Assembly: GCF_029893365.1 (NCBI RefSeq)
Contig: NZ_JARXUZ010000001.1
Coordinates: 1,116,001-1,180,000 of the forward strand
Length of the DNA stretch: 64,000 bases
Origin: Cryobacterium sp. CG_9.6
GTDB lineage: Bacteria; Actinomycetota; Actinomycetes; Actinomycetales; Microbacteriaceae
Reading direction: 5' to 3'
Shown: positions 26,217 to 34,093 of the stretch, one piece after another
Layout of the letters: each line of letters begins with the position of its first letter
Position numbering within the stretch: position 1 is the first letter of the stretch
Position numbers and translations under genes: made by a program
The notes under the pieces: model-generated
The model's database searches: none
The model's input: the letters and a program-made list of their open reading frames with translations, nothing else
What the model was told of the DNA's origin: nothing

Positions 26217-26460
26217 TGGGATAGCTGGGACGGCACTGGGACAGGACTTGGGACAGCGTCAATTTCCCTGAATCACTGGCCTGTAACGCTGTATTTACTT
26301 ACTTATCACTTGGGACAAGAGATATTACCTACCCCTTATAGGAGCTAGAGGGCTAGGGGATCTCAGAGAAGGCACTATGTATTTCTCCACAGCTGTCCCG
26401 CTGTCCCAACCTCCGGCATCCCAGTGATTCAGCCGATTTTGAGTGACCAGGTGCGTGTCC
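26217..26460. other. Candidate iteron-type replication origin
   Basis: Direct TGGGA(C/T)(A/G) repeats start at 26217, 26226, 26237, 26249 and 26311, spaced 9-12 bp for the first four. Inverted copies (TGTCCCG/A) lie at 26394 and 26402, with a weaker one near 26455. A 12-bp inverted repeat, CTGAATCACTGG at 26268-26279 and CCAGTGATTCAG at 26421-26432, brackets a low-GC core (about 26281-26340). The location directly upstream of a primase/helicase gene fits an origin. It could alternatively be a regulator-binding region for the divergent genes. Confidence 0.5.
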
Positions 26461-26595
26461 CGCCCCGGACGCCGGCCGGCTTCTAAATGTTTCTCGTGTT
26501 CCACGTCAGTTTTCGGTCTCCGCAGCACCACCTAGCCCTCGTAGCCGGTAGGCGCCCCGGTAAGACGGGCAATGTATTGGTCCTTGGGGGTCACA

Positions 26596-29500
26596 ATGAA
26601 CGAAATTATTCTCAACAAAGCGCAGTGGTTGGAGCAGCACGCGGCGGTCTGGGGCCGCCACACATGGGCTGAGGGCACGCTCATGAGCATCAACTCCCAG
26701 CCCGGCGGGCCGGACAAGACGACCCGCGGACTGTTCAAAACGGTCGGATACGTGCCCGTCAATGATGCTGAGGCAGCGTGGGCGATGATCGATCGCGACG
26801 CTGGCCGAGGCCACAACACCTGGATGAGCGTCGGTGGGCTTGATGCTTCGCTTCGGGGCAGGGTGGGCCGTGGCAAGCGTTCGGATGTTGTCGGTCTTCC
26901 GGCAGTCATCGTTGACATTGATTTCCGCTCCGGCGTCCACGCTGTCGGCGACCGCAATCCACTGGAGGAGGACGCTAAGCGATGGATCGCTGCAGCACCG
27001 CGGCCGACAGTGATTCTTCATTCCGGTGGCGGCTTCCACCTGTACTACGTGCTGGATGAGTTTGCTGACCCGGACTCGCAAAACACGGTCGGGCTTCTGG
27101 CTCGTCACAAGGCGTTCTGGACGCAACTTGCCGAAGCTGACGGCTTGAGTATCGATAAGGCTGTTCTGGCTGACCCGGCCCGCATTCTCCGCCCTGCAGG
27201 AACGTGGAACAGCAATCAAGGAGCCCCGGCCAAATTGTTGTCGACCGACGGGCCGACCTACACAGTGAAGGACCTAACCGCCGCCTACCCCGACGTGCCG
27301 GTAGAGGTGTCTCGTCGCGCCCGCGCCGCTTCGGAGCCGCGCATCCGTGCTGCATCAAGGTCAAGCCCTCAGTCTGGTGAGCGTGTCGGTGACCGTTTCG
27401 CTATAGCCGTGCCGGCCGACCAGTTTCTGATTGAGGTGCTCGGAGGTGAGGAGCGGGCCCAAGACGGTTTCTCCCTTCCTGGTCCCGACGGCGAATTGTC
27501 ACCTTATGACACCGCCCGTGCCTACCGAGATACAGGCGAGCCGACAAAAGTCACTATCTTCGACACCTGTGTCCAGGATGTGTTCGGTTTAGATAGCAAC
27601 GAACACAGCTGGACGTCGTTCCATCTCCTCGCGGCATGCCTGGGCTCCGGTGATGACGGCTTCCGAGCTGCCGCCCGCCTTGCTGGCCGCCATGAGCAGG
27701 CCGGAACCTGGCCCGCCAACTTCTTCGAAACGATCCGCGCCGCGATGCTCGGCTCGATGGCTGACGCTTTCGGTATCGAGCAGGATGCGCCCGACGGATA
27801 TTTTTACTTCGATCAGCAGCCGCCGGGCGGCGATGGCCTGCTGGAGTATCTGCCGCCGGCTGATGTCGTTGTGGTCGCGGAAATGCCGCGCGTGATCTAC
27901 CCGGATACGGATGCTGGCAACGACAGCGCACTCGCCGCGCTGCTCGCAACTACACCCGCCCTGAAAGCTACGACAGTGTTGCCGGCTACGAGACACGAGG
28001 TTGCTGTCGTGGCCCAGACCATTGCTTCGGCACTTGAGACCAAGACCCCCGGCCGGTTCCCGCTCGATGGTGGGATGGTCGCCTATGTTTGGACGCCTTC
28101 GAAGGAGGGTATGCCGAAAAGGCACGGCGTGTACAAAATCACCCGTGTTCAGGATGCTTCCGGCAAAGTCACCTGGCCGGAGGAGCAGTTGACTTCGTGG
28201 GTCGCGTTCAAGAGTTTCGAGATTTTGCAGCTATCGGTGGATCCTGACGGCGTCGAGGTTGTGGTGACCGAGCCGAAGGTTTCCGTAACGATGGCGACGT
28301 CGACCGGGCGGACTAAAACCATGCCCGGCTTCACTCTTGCTCAGGCGCACGATCCAAAAATAGTCGTCGACGCGTTGAATATGGGCGTGAGTCTGCCGAT
28401 TTCAGCTACTGCCAAGGGGCACGTGGGCAACAGCTTGCGCACGCTCGGCGCCGATGACCAGGGGACGGAGACGATTGGGCAGTACGGCACGCTCGGGTGG
28501 TTGAAAGCGCCCGAAACCGGCGAGTGGGTCTATCTGAGCCCCGCCGGATCGGTCTCGGCGAGTGGACCGGCACCGGAATTTACCGTCGGTGCCCCGCCTC
28601 GGTCGGAGGATGGAGCACTCACCCCAATGCAGCGGTCAATCGGATGGCCTGAGATCCCGCAGGACGCCTCAGCTATTCGCCAAGCTGCGGAAGCAGTGCC
28701 AGCGTTTCTCGCAATCACGCCCGACAACCCGGCCGCATTCGCCATCCTCGGCCTGATGTTTGCGGCGCCACTTGCGCTTGGCTCCCGCTGCACCGTGTTT
28801 CTTGCGGCGCTTCCCGGATCGGGAAAATCAAACCTGACCGCGGCCGGGCAGGCCTTTCTAACAGGTGATGCGTTCGGCTCCTCATGGACCGGCGGCGATA
28901 TCGGATCCGCCACGGTGAAGGGAGCTGCGATCAGCGCTCGGTGGGCGCGGCACGGGGTCAGCTTCTGGGACGACTACCGGGTGCCGAAGGACGACATGGG
29001 CAAGGCAGCGCAAATGCGCGGAGTCGTGACGACGGTGCTGCAGGCAGCGTACGGTGGCACCGACTCCGGCATGAAATCCACTGTTGACGGCGGGCTGCTC
29101 CAGGTCCGGGTCGGTGAGACATCGTCCATTATGACGGGCGAAGCGTTGCCTGAGGAGGAGGGAATCTTGTCCCGGGCTATCTCTGTTGAAATCGCCGTTG
29201 GTGATATCAAACTGATGCCCCTGGGCACGAGCCCGCTCGACGTGTTCCGGCTACAGCAGGCCGCCTCGGCACGCTTTATCTACGGTGCTTACATCCAGTG
29301 GCTCGCGGCCCGCGTCGCGCGTGCGGGCAGCCTGAAGGTGTTCAGGGAAGAAAATGCGAAGGCCCGCTTAGAGCTGACACCGTCATCCGGACGCAGCGCA
29401 CAGACCGCATCGGTTCTCGCGATCGGATGGGCAATATTCAAGGAATTTGCCGTCGAGAACGGCTTCGATGACATTTTGCCCGGTGAAGACTCCGTGACAG

Positions 29501-29964
29501 AAATCGTCGAGACGCTGTCCGGTGCGAATGCGGAGCTGGTTCGCGAATCAAACCCCGCCGTGTCGATTATTCGCGCAGCGCGCGACATGGTCGCCGCCAG
29601 CTCGGGGCACATCGAACTCCACAACGGCACCACGCCGCTTCGTGATCAAGCGATGACCCTCGGATGGGTCCGTGGGCACACGAATAACTTCGGAGAGCAC
29701 CTGGTCGAGCCCACCCGTTTCACGATCGGCACGCTCACTAAAGACGGACGGTGGGTTGTCCTCAAGAGCAACGCTGTCGCCGAGATCAAGAAGCGAATCG
29801 GTCTTGGTGGTCTCCCCGCCGGGCAGCTGAACGCAGGGTTTGCGTCCCTCGTCATGGCAGGGTCCGAGCCCGGTGGGCGATCCCCACGTGAGCTGGGTCT
29901 GAATCGGTCGCGCGGCTACGCGCTCCCTGCCGCTCTCTTCGACCTGGGTAGCGACATCTCCTAA
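26596..29964 (+). CDS. Primase-polymerase/helicase-like replication protein
   Basis: A 1122-residue protein. ATG 26596 (MNEIILNKAQWLEQH) is preferred, with GGGGG about 8 nt upstream. The N-terminal third looks like an archaeo-eukaryotic primase domain: the VDID metal motif (Asp 107, Asp 109), HSGGGFHLYYVLDE, and a later DPARILRPAGTWN. A C-terminal ATPase has Walker A LPGSGKS (Lys 744) followed by WDDYRVPKD. Such bifunctional proteins initiate replication of phages, satellites and integrative elements. A terminator follows the gene. Catalytic activity is inferred from motifs only. Confidence 0.8.
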   Translation: MNEIILNKAQWLEQHAAVWGRHTWAEGTLMSINSQPGGPDKTTRGLFKTVGYVPVNDAEAAWAMIDRDAGRGHNTWMSVGGLDASLRGRVGRGKRSDVVGLPAVIVDIDFRSGVHAVGDRNPLEEDAKRWIAAAPRPTVILHSGGGFHLYYVLDEFADPDSQNTVGLLARHKAFWTQLAEADGLSIDKAVLADPARILRPAGTWNSNQGAPAKLLSTDGPTYTVKDLTAAYPDVPVEVSRRARAASEPRIRAASRSSPQSGERVGDRFAIAVPADQFLIEVLGGEERAQDGFSLPGPDGELSPYDTARAYRDTGEPTKVTIFDTCVQDVFGLDSNEHSWTSFHLLAACLGSGDDGFRAAARLAGRHEQAGTWPANFFETIRAAMLGSMADAFGIEQDAPDGYFYFDQQPPGGDGLLEYLPPADVVVVAEMPRVIYPDTDAGNDSALAALLATTPALKATTVLPATRHEVAVVAQTIASALETKTPGRFPLDGGMVAYVWTPSKEGMPKRHGVYKITRVQDASGKVTWPEEQLTSWVAFKSFEILQLSVDPDGVEVVVTEPKVSVTMATSTGRTKTMPGFTLAQAHDPKIVVDALNMGVSLPISATAKGHVGNSLRTLGADDQGTETIGQYGTLGWLKAPETGEWVYLSPAGSVSASGPAPEFTVGAPPRSEDGALTPMQRSIGWPEIPQDASAIRQAAEAVPAFLAITPDNPAAFAILGLMFAAPLALGSRCTVFLAALPGSGKSNLTAAGQAFLTGDAFGSSWTGGDIGSATVKGAAISARWARHGVSFWDDYRVPKDDMGKAAQMRGVVTTVLQAAYGGTDSGMKSTVDGGLLQVRVGETSSIMTGEALPEEEGILSRAISVEIAVGDIKLMPLGTSPLDVFRLQQAASARFIYGAYIQWLAARVARAGSLKVFREENAKARLELTPSSGRSAQTASVLAIGWAIFKEFAVENGFDDILPGEDSVTEIVETLSGANAELVRESNPAVSIIRAARDMVAASSGHIELHNGTTPLRDQAMTLGWVRGHTNNFGEHLVEPTRFTIGTLTKDGRWVVLKSNAVAEIKKRIGLGGLPAGQLNAGFASLVMAGSEPGGRSPRELGLNRSRGYALPAALFDLGSDIS

Positions 29965-29978
29965 CCCGCACCGCACCG

Positions 29979-30025
29979 AAAGCCCGAATCGCCAGCCGAA
30001 CAGCTGCCGCGGTTCGGGCTTTTTG
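29979..30025 (+). terminator. Rho-independent terminator after the primase gene
   Basis: The arms AAAGCCCGAA and TTCGGGCTTT are separated by a 24-nt partly paired loop and followed by a T-run. Confidence 0.8.
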
Positions 30026-30029
30026 TCGT

Positions 30030-30207
30030 TAACAGGCTGATCCGGGAAACCTGCCTGCCAATTTCTCGATTTGCCTCTTGTCTCCTCCGCTTTCGCCGCA
30101 TGTCTCTCTGTTGGACGCCCTCCCGGGCGTCGCGACCGGCTCTCCAACGCCGCCGCACACATATACGGCAGGCCCGCTCCTCGGGCCCCGCAGCCCAGAG
30201 AGACAAA
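30030..30207 (+). promoter_or_regulatory. Structured leader of the second sigma-like gene
   Basis: Two compact hairpins precede the ATG at 30208: GACGCCC-TCCC-GGGCGTC near 30114-30131 and GGCCCG-CTC-CGGGCC-type pairing near 30172-30187. They could be an attenuator or mRNA-stabilising elements. No known riboswitch class is recognised. Confidence 0.35.
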
Positions 30208-30954
30208 ATGACGAAAAACACCGCTATTACCACGCGCACTGCTCGGCCTACGGACCTCAGTCGGGATATTCAGGTCGCATTGCACGTAAGAATCCTGAAG
30301 AACGCAGCGGCTATCGCCGGCGGGCAGGCATACCCCGGTCGCGACAGCGCGGCCGCATTCGAGCTGGCAGCCTACGCGCGAGCGAAAGTAAACATCCTGA
30401 TGTGGCGCTTCCGCCAGTACAACTTCGGCGAGCACCAACTAGAAGAAATGGTCGAAGAAGGACTGCTCGGTGCGCACACCGCCGCCATTCACTTCAACCC
30501 AGCCGCTGGGTCGAGCTTCATCGCTTACGCCGAAAAATACATTCTCGCCGCGCTCGTCGCCTACACGGCGGAAAATGCCTACGCCGTGGCTGTAGAAGTC
30601 GGCGCCTTCAAAGGGCGCGAGGGGAAGGCGCACCTGCATGAACTCGGCCTCGGTTGGGCCGACACACCCTCATTCCAGGACCCAATCGGGTCGGGTGCTG
30701 ACGCAGGCGAGCTTGGCGATTTTGAAGTCGACTGGCGCAATGACGACATGAGATTCGACGAATCCGATGAGCTGCGTTCAGTAGTTCGGGGACTGACGCA
30801 GCCACAGCAGCAGCTCGTCCATTTGATGTTTACGGAGGATTTGACGAACGGGCAGGTTGCGGAGCATATGGGTATCACGCCTGCCGGCGTTTCCAAGCTC
30901 AAAGCCCGGACGTTCGCCGCCATCAAAGCAGCATTCGCGCAACTGCAGGAATGA
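30208..30954 (+). CDS. Sigma-70 family RNA polymerase sigma factor-like protein
   Basis: A 248-residue protein. The ATG at 30208 is chosen (MTKNTAITTRTARPTD), with a weak GAGAG ribosome binding site. A region-2-like segment covers about residues 50-120 (AYARAKVNILMWRF ... FNPAAGSSFIAYAEKYI, resembling the FDP-x-GxxFxxYA pattern of sigma region 2). The C-terminal region 4 is LTQPQQQLVHLMFTEDLTNG followed by the helix-turn-helix QVAEHMGITPAGVSKLKART. It is a good candidate to recognise the island's GCCGCGCATG promoter-like element, though that link is not shown by sequence. Confidence 0.8.
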   Translation: MTKNTAITTRTARPTDLSRDIQVALHVRILKNAAAIAGGQAYPGRDSAAAFELAAYARAKVNILMWRFRQYNFGEHQLEEMVEEGLLGAHTAAIHFNPAAGSSFIAYAEKYILAALVAYTAENAYAVAVEVGAFKGREGKAHLHELGLGWADTPSFQDPIGSGADAGELGDFEVDWRNDDMRFDESDELRSVVRGLTQPQQQLVHLMFTEDLTNGQVAEHMGITPAGVSKLKARTFAAIKAAFAQLQE

Positions 30955-31040
30955 ATCGCACGGCGCCCGTCAACTTTCTCCTGATTGAGCACCACCTAAT
31001 ACTCAGGAAGAACCTCTTCCACTCATTCAAGGAGCAGGAC

Positions 31041-31364
31041 ATGACGCCAGCAGTTACTCTCGACGACATCGAAATGGATGTGTATGACCGCACGCGGAAA
31101 GGAAGGACCGCCACGCTTCGGCTCACCTATACAGCGTCATCGATGTCGCTATCCGTTGACGGAAGCCCTCTTGCGTTTGAAGCTTCAATCTCGGTACTTA
31201 GCCCCGACTTCGCCGATGAGCTTGCTTCTGTGTTTCGCCTCAATGGCTATCCGACAGCGTCCGGCGGAGTTGACCAGACGACGTGGGACTTTGAAAGGGA
31301 ACCCCGTCGACATGTCCAGACCGAGATCCAACATTATGACACTGACCCGACGGGGGATTTCTAA
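31041..31364 (+). CDS. Hypothetical protein
   Basis: A 107-residue protein starting MTPAVTLDDIEMDVYDRTRKG, with AAGGAG 7 nt before the ATG. It is predicted to be beta-rich (TATLRLTYTASSMSLSVDG), acidic and soluble. It shares the short WDFE motif with the protein at 31,553, so the two may be distant relatives. It is the first of three closely packed small genes downstream of the sigma factor and is probably in its transcript. Confidence 0.65.
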   Translation: MTPAVTLDDIEMDVYDRTRKGRTATLRLTYTASSMSLSVDGSPLAFEASISVLSPDFADELASVFRLNGYPTASGGVDQTTWDFEREPRRHVQTEIQHYDTDPTGDF

Positions 31365-31367
31365 CGA

Positions 31368-31556
31368 ATGCCAGAACTCGAAATTCCACCCGCCGATTCA
31401 GATCTCGGCCTCACCGCTATCCAGATCTCCGAGCTTCACGACGGCTGGGAGGCCGGCGCCCCTTACCGGGCGAGTGCGGCCCTGGGCGGTTCCGGTGAGC
31501 GGCAGTACGCTGCGCAGCTCGCTGGTGTTGGCTGGTACCGGCCGGTGGACGCATGA
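31368..31556 (+). CDS. Small hypothetical protein
   Basis: A 62-residue protein, MPELEIPPADSDLGLTAIQI, starting 4 nt after the preceding stop and ending in an ATGA overlap with the next gene. Tight packing on both sides supports translation. No motif recognised. Confidence 0.5.
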   Translation: MPELEIPPADSDLGLTAIQISELHDGWEAGAPYRASAALGGSGERQYAAQLAGVGWYRPVDA

Positions 31557-32026
31557 GCGCCTCGGCGGATTTTTCAAGCACGAACACAAACTTTCAGCAC
31601 GACCAAACAGACGGAAACACCATGACCGCAACACTTACGAACCCGCTCACCCTGACCGAAACGATGATCGTCGAGCTTCGCGCTGCTTTCTTTGCCAAGG
31701 GGCGCGCCAAACTCACCGCAACATTCTCCGACCTTGCACGCCACGCCTCCGGCCGCAGCTGGATCAACAACCAGTCCACGGTGACGCTTAGCAGTGGAGC
31801 CAAAAGCCTTAAGCAGGTCTCAATCGCCCACCTACACGCTCGGCCGGCGGGCGGCTATGGCGATGATCATGTCTACGACCGGCCTAGTGCGGCTGCATGG
31901 GATTTTGAACTCAACATTCACATCCGCATCGAGGACCTGCTGAGGGTTCAGCTCCGTGATCTCGGGCTGGACATCTGCGGCTCGGAAACGGATGCGGACG
32001 GCAACCTGAACATAACCGTCTTCTAA
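31553..32026 (+). CDS. Hypothetical protein
   Basis: A 157-residue protein beginning at the ATG of an ATGA overlap. The first 23 residues are low complexity, so ATG 31622 (MTATLTNPLTLTETMIVELR) is a realistic alternative start. Later parts contain alternating strands and helices with WDFELNIHIRIEDLLRVQLR. It is the last gene before a strong terminator. Function unknown. Confidence 0.6.
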   Translation: MSASADFSSTNTNFQHDQTDGNTMTATLTNPLTLTETMIVELRAAFFAKGRAKLTATFSDLARHASGRSWINNQSTVTLSSGAKSLKQVSIAHLHARPAGGYGDDHVYDRPSAAAWDFELNIHIRIEDLLRVQLRDLGLDICGSETDADGNLNITVF

Positions 32027-32037
32027 CCAAATAGTAA

Positions 32038-32065
32038 GTCGGCCAGAATATCTGGCCGGCTTTTT
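32038..32065 (+). terminator. Rho-independent terminator
   Basis: The stem GGCCAGA-ATA-TCTGGCC is extended by three more pairs and followed directly by TTTTT. It ends the 30208-32026 gene cluster and sits immediately before the next promoter element. Confidence 0.88.
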
Positions 32066-32072
32066 GGCGTGT

Positions 32073-32082
32073 GCCGCGCATG
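32073..32082 (+). promoter_or_regulatory. GCCGCGCATG element before the phosphoesterase gene
   Basis: Perfect copy, 8 nt before ATG 32091, and only 7 nt after the T-run of a terminator. There is no room for a conventional ribosome binding site or a separate -35 region within the free space, which argues that the element itself is the promoter. Confidence 0.7.
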
Positions 32083-32090
32083 ATGTTGGT

Positions 32091-32903
32091 ATGGATACCG
32101 AAAACGATCTGACCCGTATCAATGATGCGGTTGGCGATTCGATCGTTGCGATCGCCGGGGACTGGCATTCGAACACCGGCTGGATCCAGGTCGCAATCCC
32201 ATTCCTACGCCGAGCCGGTGTGCGCACGATCTATCACGTGGGCGATCTGGGATTCTGGGGAGAGCCGGAAGGCACAATGCTCAGGGGCAGCCTTGAGTAC
32301 TGGCTGGCCGCAGCTGACATCAACCTGTTCTGTACACCCGGCAACCACGAGAATTGGGCTGCGCTAGACGAGCTTTTTGCGGAAGGTCCCGGCCAGCCGA
32401 TCAGACTAGAACTTCATCTGTGGATGCTACCGAGGGGGTACAGGTGGACGCATGCCGGCCGGAGTTTCGTTGCGCTGGGAGGTGCGCCCTCTGTCGACGT
32501 GCACTACCGATCGCCAATGAAGACGTGGTGGCCGACCGAAATCATCACCGAAGCTGACGTCGACCGAGTTGGCGCCGGCGGTCCCGCTGAGATCATGATC
32601 ACGCATGACGCTCCGACGAAAGGAACGGAAGCGGTCCGCCGCATTCGGGAGGACGCGGCGTTCCCGTACGGCGACGAGATCCGAGAGTACGCGCGTATCG
32701 GTGAGCGTCGCCTTGACCGAGCGTTCGCCAGCGTTCGTCCCGACTTGCTGTTCCACGGCCACTTCCACGTCCAAGATTCCGTGACGTTGCCTAGTGGGCA
32801 GCGTGTGGTCTCCTTGGATTGCGAGAACAGCGCCGGAAATCTGGCTCTCCTGGATTTGAAAACTCTGTCCGTCACATTGCTCGGAAACCCTCGCAAGCGC
32901 TAG
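32091..32903 (+). CDS. Calcineurin-like metallophosphoesterase
   Basis: A 270-residue protein. The metal-binding motifs of the family are all present: GDWH (23-26), HVGDLGFW (Asp 52), GNHEN (85-88), ITHDAPT and a final GHFHV. The substrate is unknown. The family includes nucleases, nucleotide phosphatases and protein phosphatases. It is probably leaderless, since the ATG lies 8 nt after the promoter-like element and no Shine-Dalgarno is present. Related stand-alone enzymes occur in phages and plasmids. Confidence 0.88.
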   Translation: MDTENDLTRINDAVGDSIVAIAGDWHSNTGWIQVAIPFLRRAGVRTIYHVGDLGFWGEPEGTMLRGSLEYWLAAADINLFCTPGNHENWAALDELFAEGPGQPIRLELHLWMLPRGYRWTHAGRSFVALGGAPSVDVHYRSPMKTWWPTEIITEADVDRVGAGGPAEIMITHDAPTKGTEAVRRIREDAAFPYGDEIREYARIGERRLDRAFASVRPDLLFHGHFHVQDSVTLPSGQRVVSLDCENSAGNLALLDLKTLSVTLLGNPRKR

Positions 32904-33067
32904 TTCTCCTCGTACTTCGCCCAGATTTCGGCCGCCGCGCTCTCTTCACTGAGCTCACCAGTGAGAATCCTCCTGCAGCGGTCGATCGCGTCGTCGTCGT
33001 CAATCGGATGCCCGATAGCTCGCATGCATGCCACCAGCTGACCTAGCTCGTACTCGACGTCTTTCAT
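32900..33067 (-). CDS. Small acidic hypothetical protein
   Basis: A 55-residue protein, MKDVEYELGQLVACMRAIGH, ending SEESAAAEIWAKYEEN. The ATG at 33067 has a strong AGGAGGTG ribosome binding site 5 nt upstream. It overlaps the 3' end of the convergent phosphoesterase gene by 4 bp. Its promoter element would give a 17-nt leader that just contains the ribosome binding site. It could be a small regulator or antitoxin-like protein, but nothing in the sequence proves this. Confidence 0.65.
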   Translation of the reverse strand: MKDVEYELGQLVACMRAIGHPIDDDDAIDRCRRILTGELSEESAAAEIWAKYEEN

Positions 33068-33092
33068 GGTCACACCTCCTGATCTCAAGCAT

Positions 33093-33102
33093 CATGCGCG
33101 GC
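33093..33102 (-). promoter_or_regulatory. GCCGCGCATG element of the 33,067 gene
   Basis: Perfect copy on the minus strand. The predicted transcription start, 8 nt downstream at 33084, falls just before AGGAGGTG and the ATG. This independent case supports the idea that the element fixes the 5' end of the RNA. Confidence 0.65.
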
Positions 33103-33123
33103 GGCCGGTGAGCTGGTCGAATC

Positions 33124-33172
33124 GCACAACAAGGCCCGGCAACCCACACACGGTTGCCGGGCTTTGTTGTGC
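33124..33172. terminator. Long perfect hairpin, probable terminator
   Basis: The 21-nt arms 33124-33144 and 33152-33172 pair fully with one G-T pair around a 7-nt loop. The location fits termination of the minus-strand operon ending at 33207. The flanking T content is modest (TTTGTTGT within the arm). Confidence 0.7.
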
Positions 33173-33206
33173 ATCCCGGTGTTCGGCTCGAACACCAACT
33201 TGGATG

Positions 33207-33794
33207 CTATTTGCTGCGGCGGCGGTCGCGCGCACGCCACTCGATACGAAAAACCTCGGTGGTCGAGAAGCCGATGTCTTCTTTCAGCTCGATCCTGGCG
33301 TTCCAGGCGAGAGTACCCCGGTGACCGCGATGAAATATGAAGTCACCGTCGACGTCGTGCATCCGGCAGTCGCCCTCATACCCGGAACCGAGCCCGTTGA
33401 TCAACCGACCGTGTGCCGCTCGGCAGCTTGTTTCGCCTATAAGCAAAACCACCTTTTCACTGTGCGTGTAAACCTCATAGCGACCGGGTGGGCTGGCCCT
33501 GGTAACCGGGCCGTCAATCCAGAGCTCTACCGATTCGATATGACTGACGACGCCGAGGTCGACACGGACGTAGGTGTTACTGACCTCAGTAACCAGGATC
33601 CACCGTTCATCGACGACCACACGCCGCATTCCGCCGACCCACTGCCCAGCCCAGGCAGGCAACGGATGCACCTGCGGTTCTGGCCAGGCACGGATCATCC
33701 GACCGGGCATGATCTGCACGCGAAACGTTCGGTCGGCTTGCACTATGTACTCACCAACCCGCGACCCGCCCCAGATGACTGATTCCTCGATCAT
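33207..33794 (-). CDS. Hypothetical protein, second gene of a leaderless operon
   Basis: A 195-residue protein, MIEESVIWGGSRVGEYIVQA, whose ATG overlaps the preceding stop as ATGA. It is rich in Trp, Val, Arg and Gly with likely beta structure (RWILVTEVSNTYVRVDLGVV, HIESVELWIDGPV). No family recognised. It is co-transcribed with the 34,051 gene under the palindromic element. Confidence 0.6.
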   Translation of the reverse strand: MIEESVIWGGSRVGEYIVQADRTFRVQIMPGRMIRAWPEPQVHPLPAWAGQWVGGMRRVVVDERWILVTEVSNTYVRVDLGVVSHIESVELWIDGPVTRASPPGRYEVYTHSEKVVLLIGETSCRAAHGRLINGLGSGYEGDCRMHDVDGDFIFHRGHRGTLAWNARIELKEDIGFSTTEVFRIEWRARDRRRSK

Positions 33795-34051
33795 TTTGAG
33801 TAACCGAGCCTGGCGTCTAAGTGCAGCACCGGATCGCTGAGGACTGTGCCGCCAACAAAACCAGTCCCGTCTGCGTACTGCACGATTGCCGGGCTGCCGA
33901 CCTCGAATCGGACGCCGGCCGAGGTCGCATACGGATCTGTCTCCGGAATGCTCGTCATCGACCGCCCGTTCTCACGGTGGACGGCATGCATGATGATTCC
34001 GCGCGTGGTTTGCACCGAGTAGAGATCCAATTCGCTTCCGTCATGTTCCAT
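33791..34051 (-). CDS. Small hypothetical protein, first gene of a leaderless operon
   Basis: An 86-residue protein, MEHDGSELDLYSVQTTRGII. The ATG at 34051 is chosen because it lies exactly 8 nt from the minus-strand half of the palindromic element. A GGAG just before the ATG is too close to act as a normal ribosome binding site. The C-terminal half (VGSPAIVQYADGTGFVGGT) looks like a compact beta domain. Function unknown. Confidence 0.6.
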   Translation of the reverse strand: MEHDGSELDLYSVQTTRGIIMHAVHRENGRSMTSIPETDPYATSAGVRFEVGSPAIVQYADGTGFVGGTVLSDPVLHLDARLGYSK

Positions 34052-34059
34052 ACTCCTAA

Positions 34060-34085
34060 CATGCGCGGCAACGTTGCCGCGCATG
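34060..34085. promoter_or_regulatory. Perfect 26-bp palindrome made of two GCCGCGCATG elements
   Basis: CATGCGCGGC (34060-34069), AACGTT and GCCGCGCATG (34076-34085) form a perfect palindrome. Each half lies 8 nt from a divergent ATG (34051 on minus, 34094 on plus). The whole intergenic region between the two ATGs is only 42 bp, so both promoters must lie in or against this palindrome. Confidence 0.75.
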
Positions 34086-34093
34086 TGGTTGGT

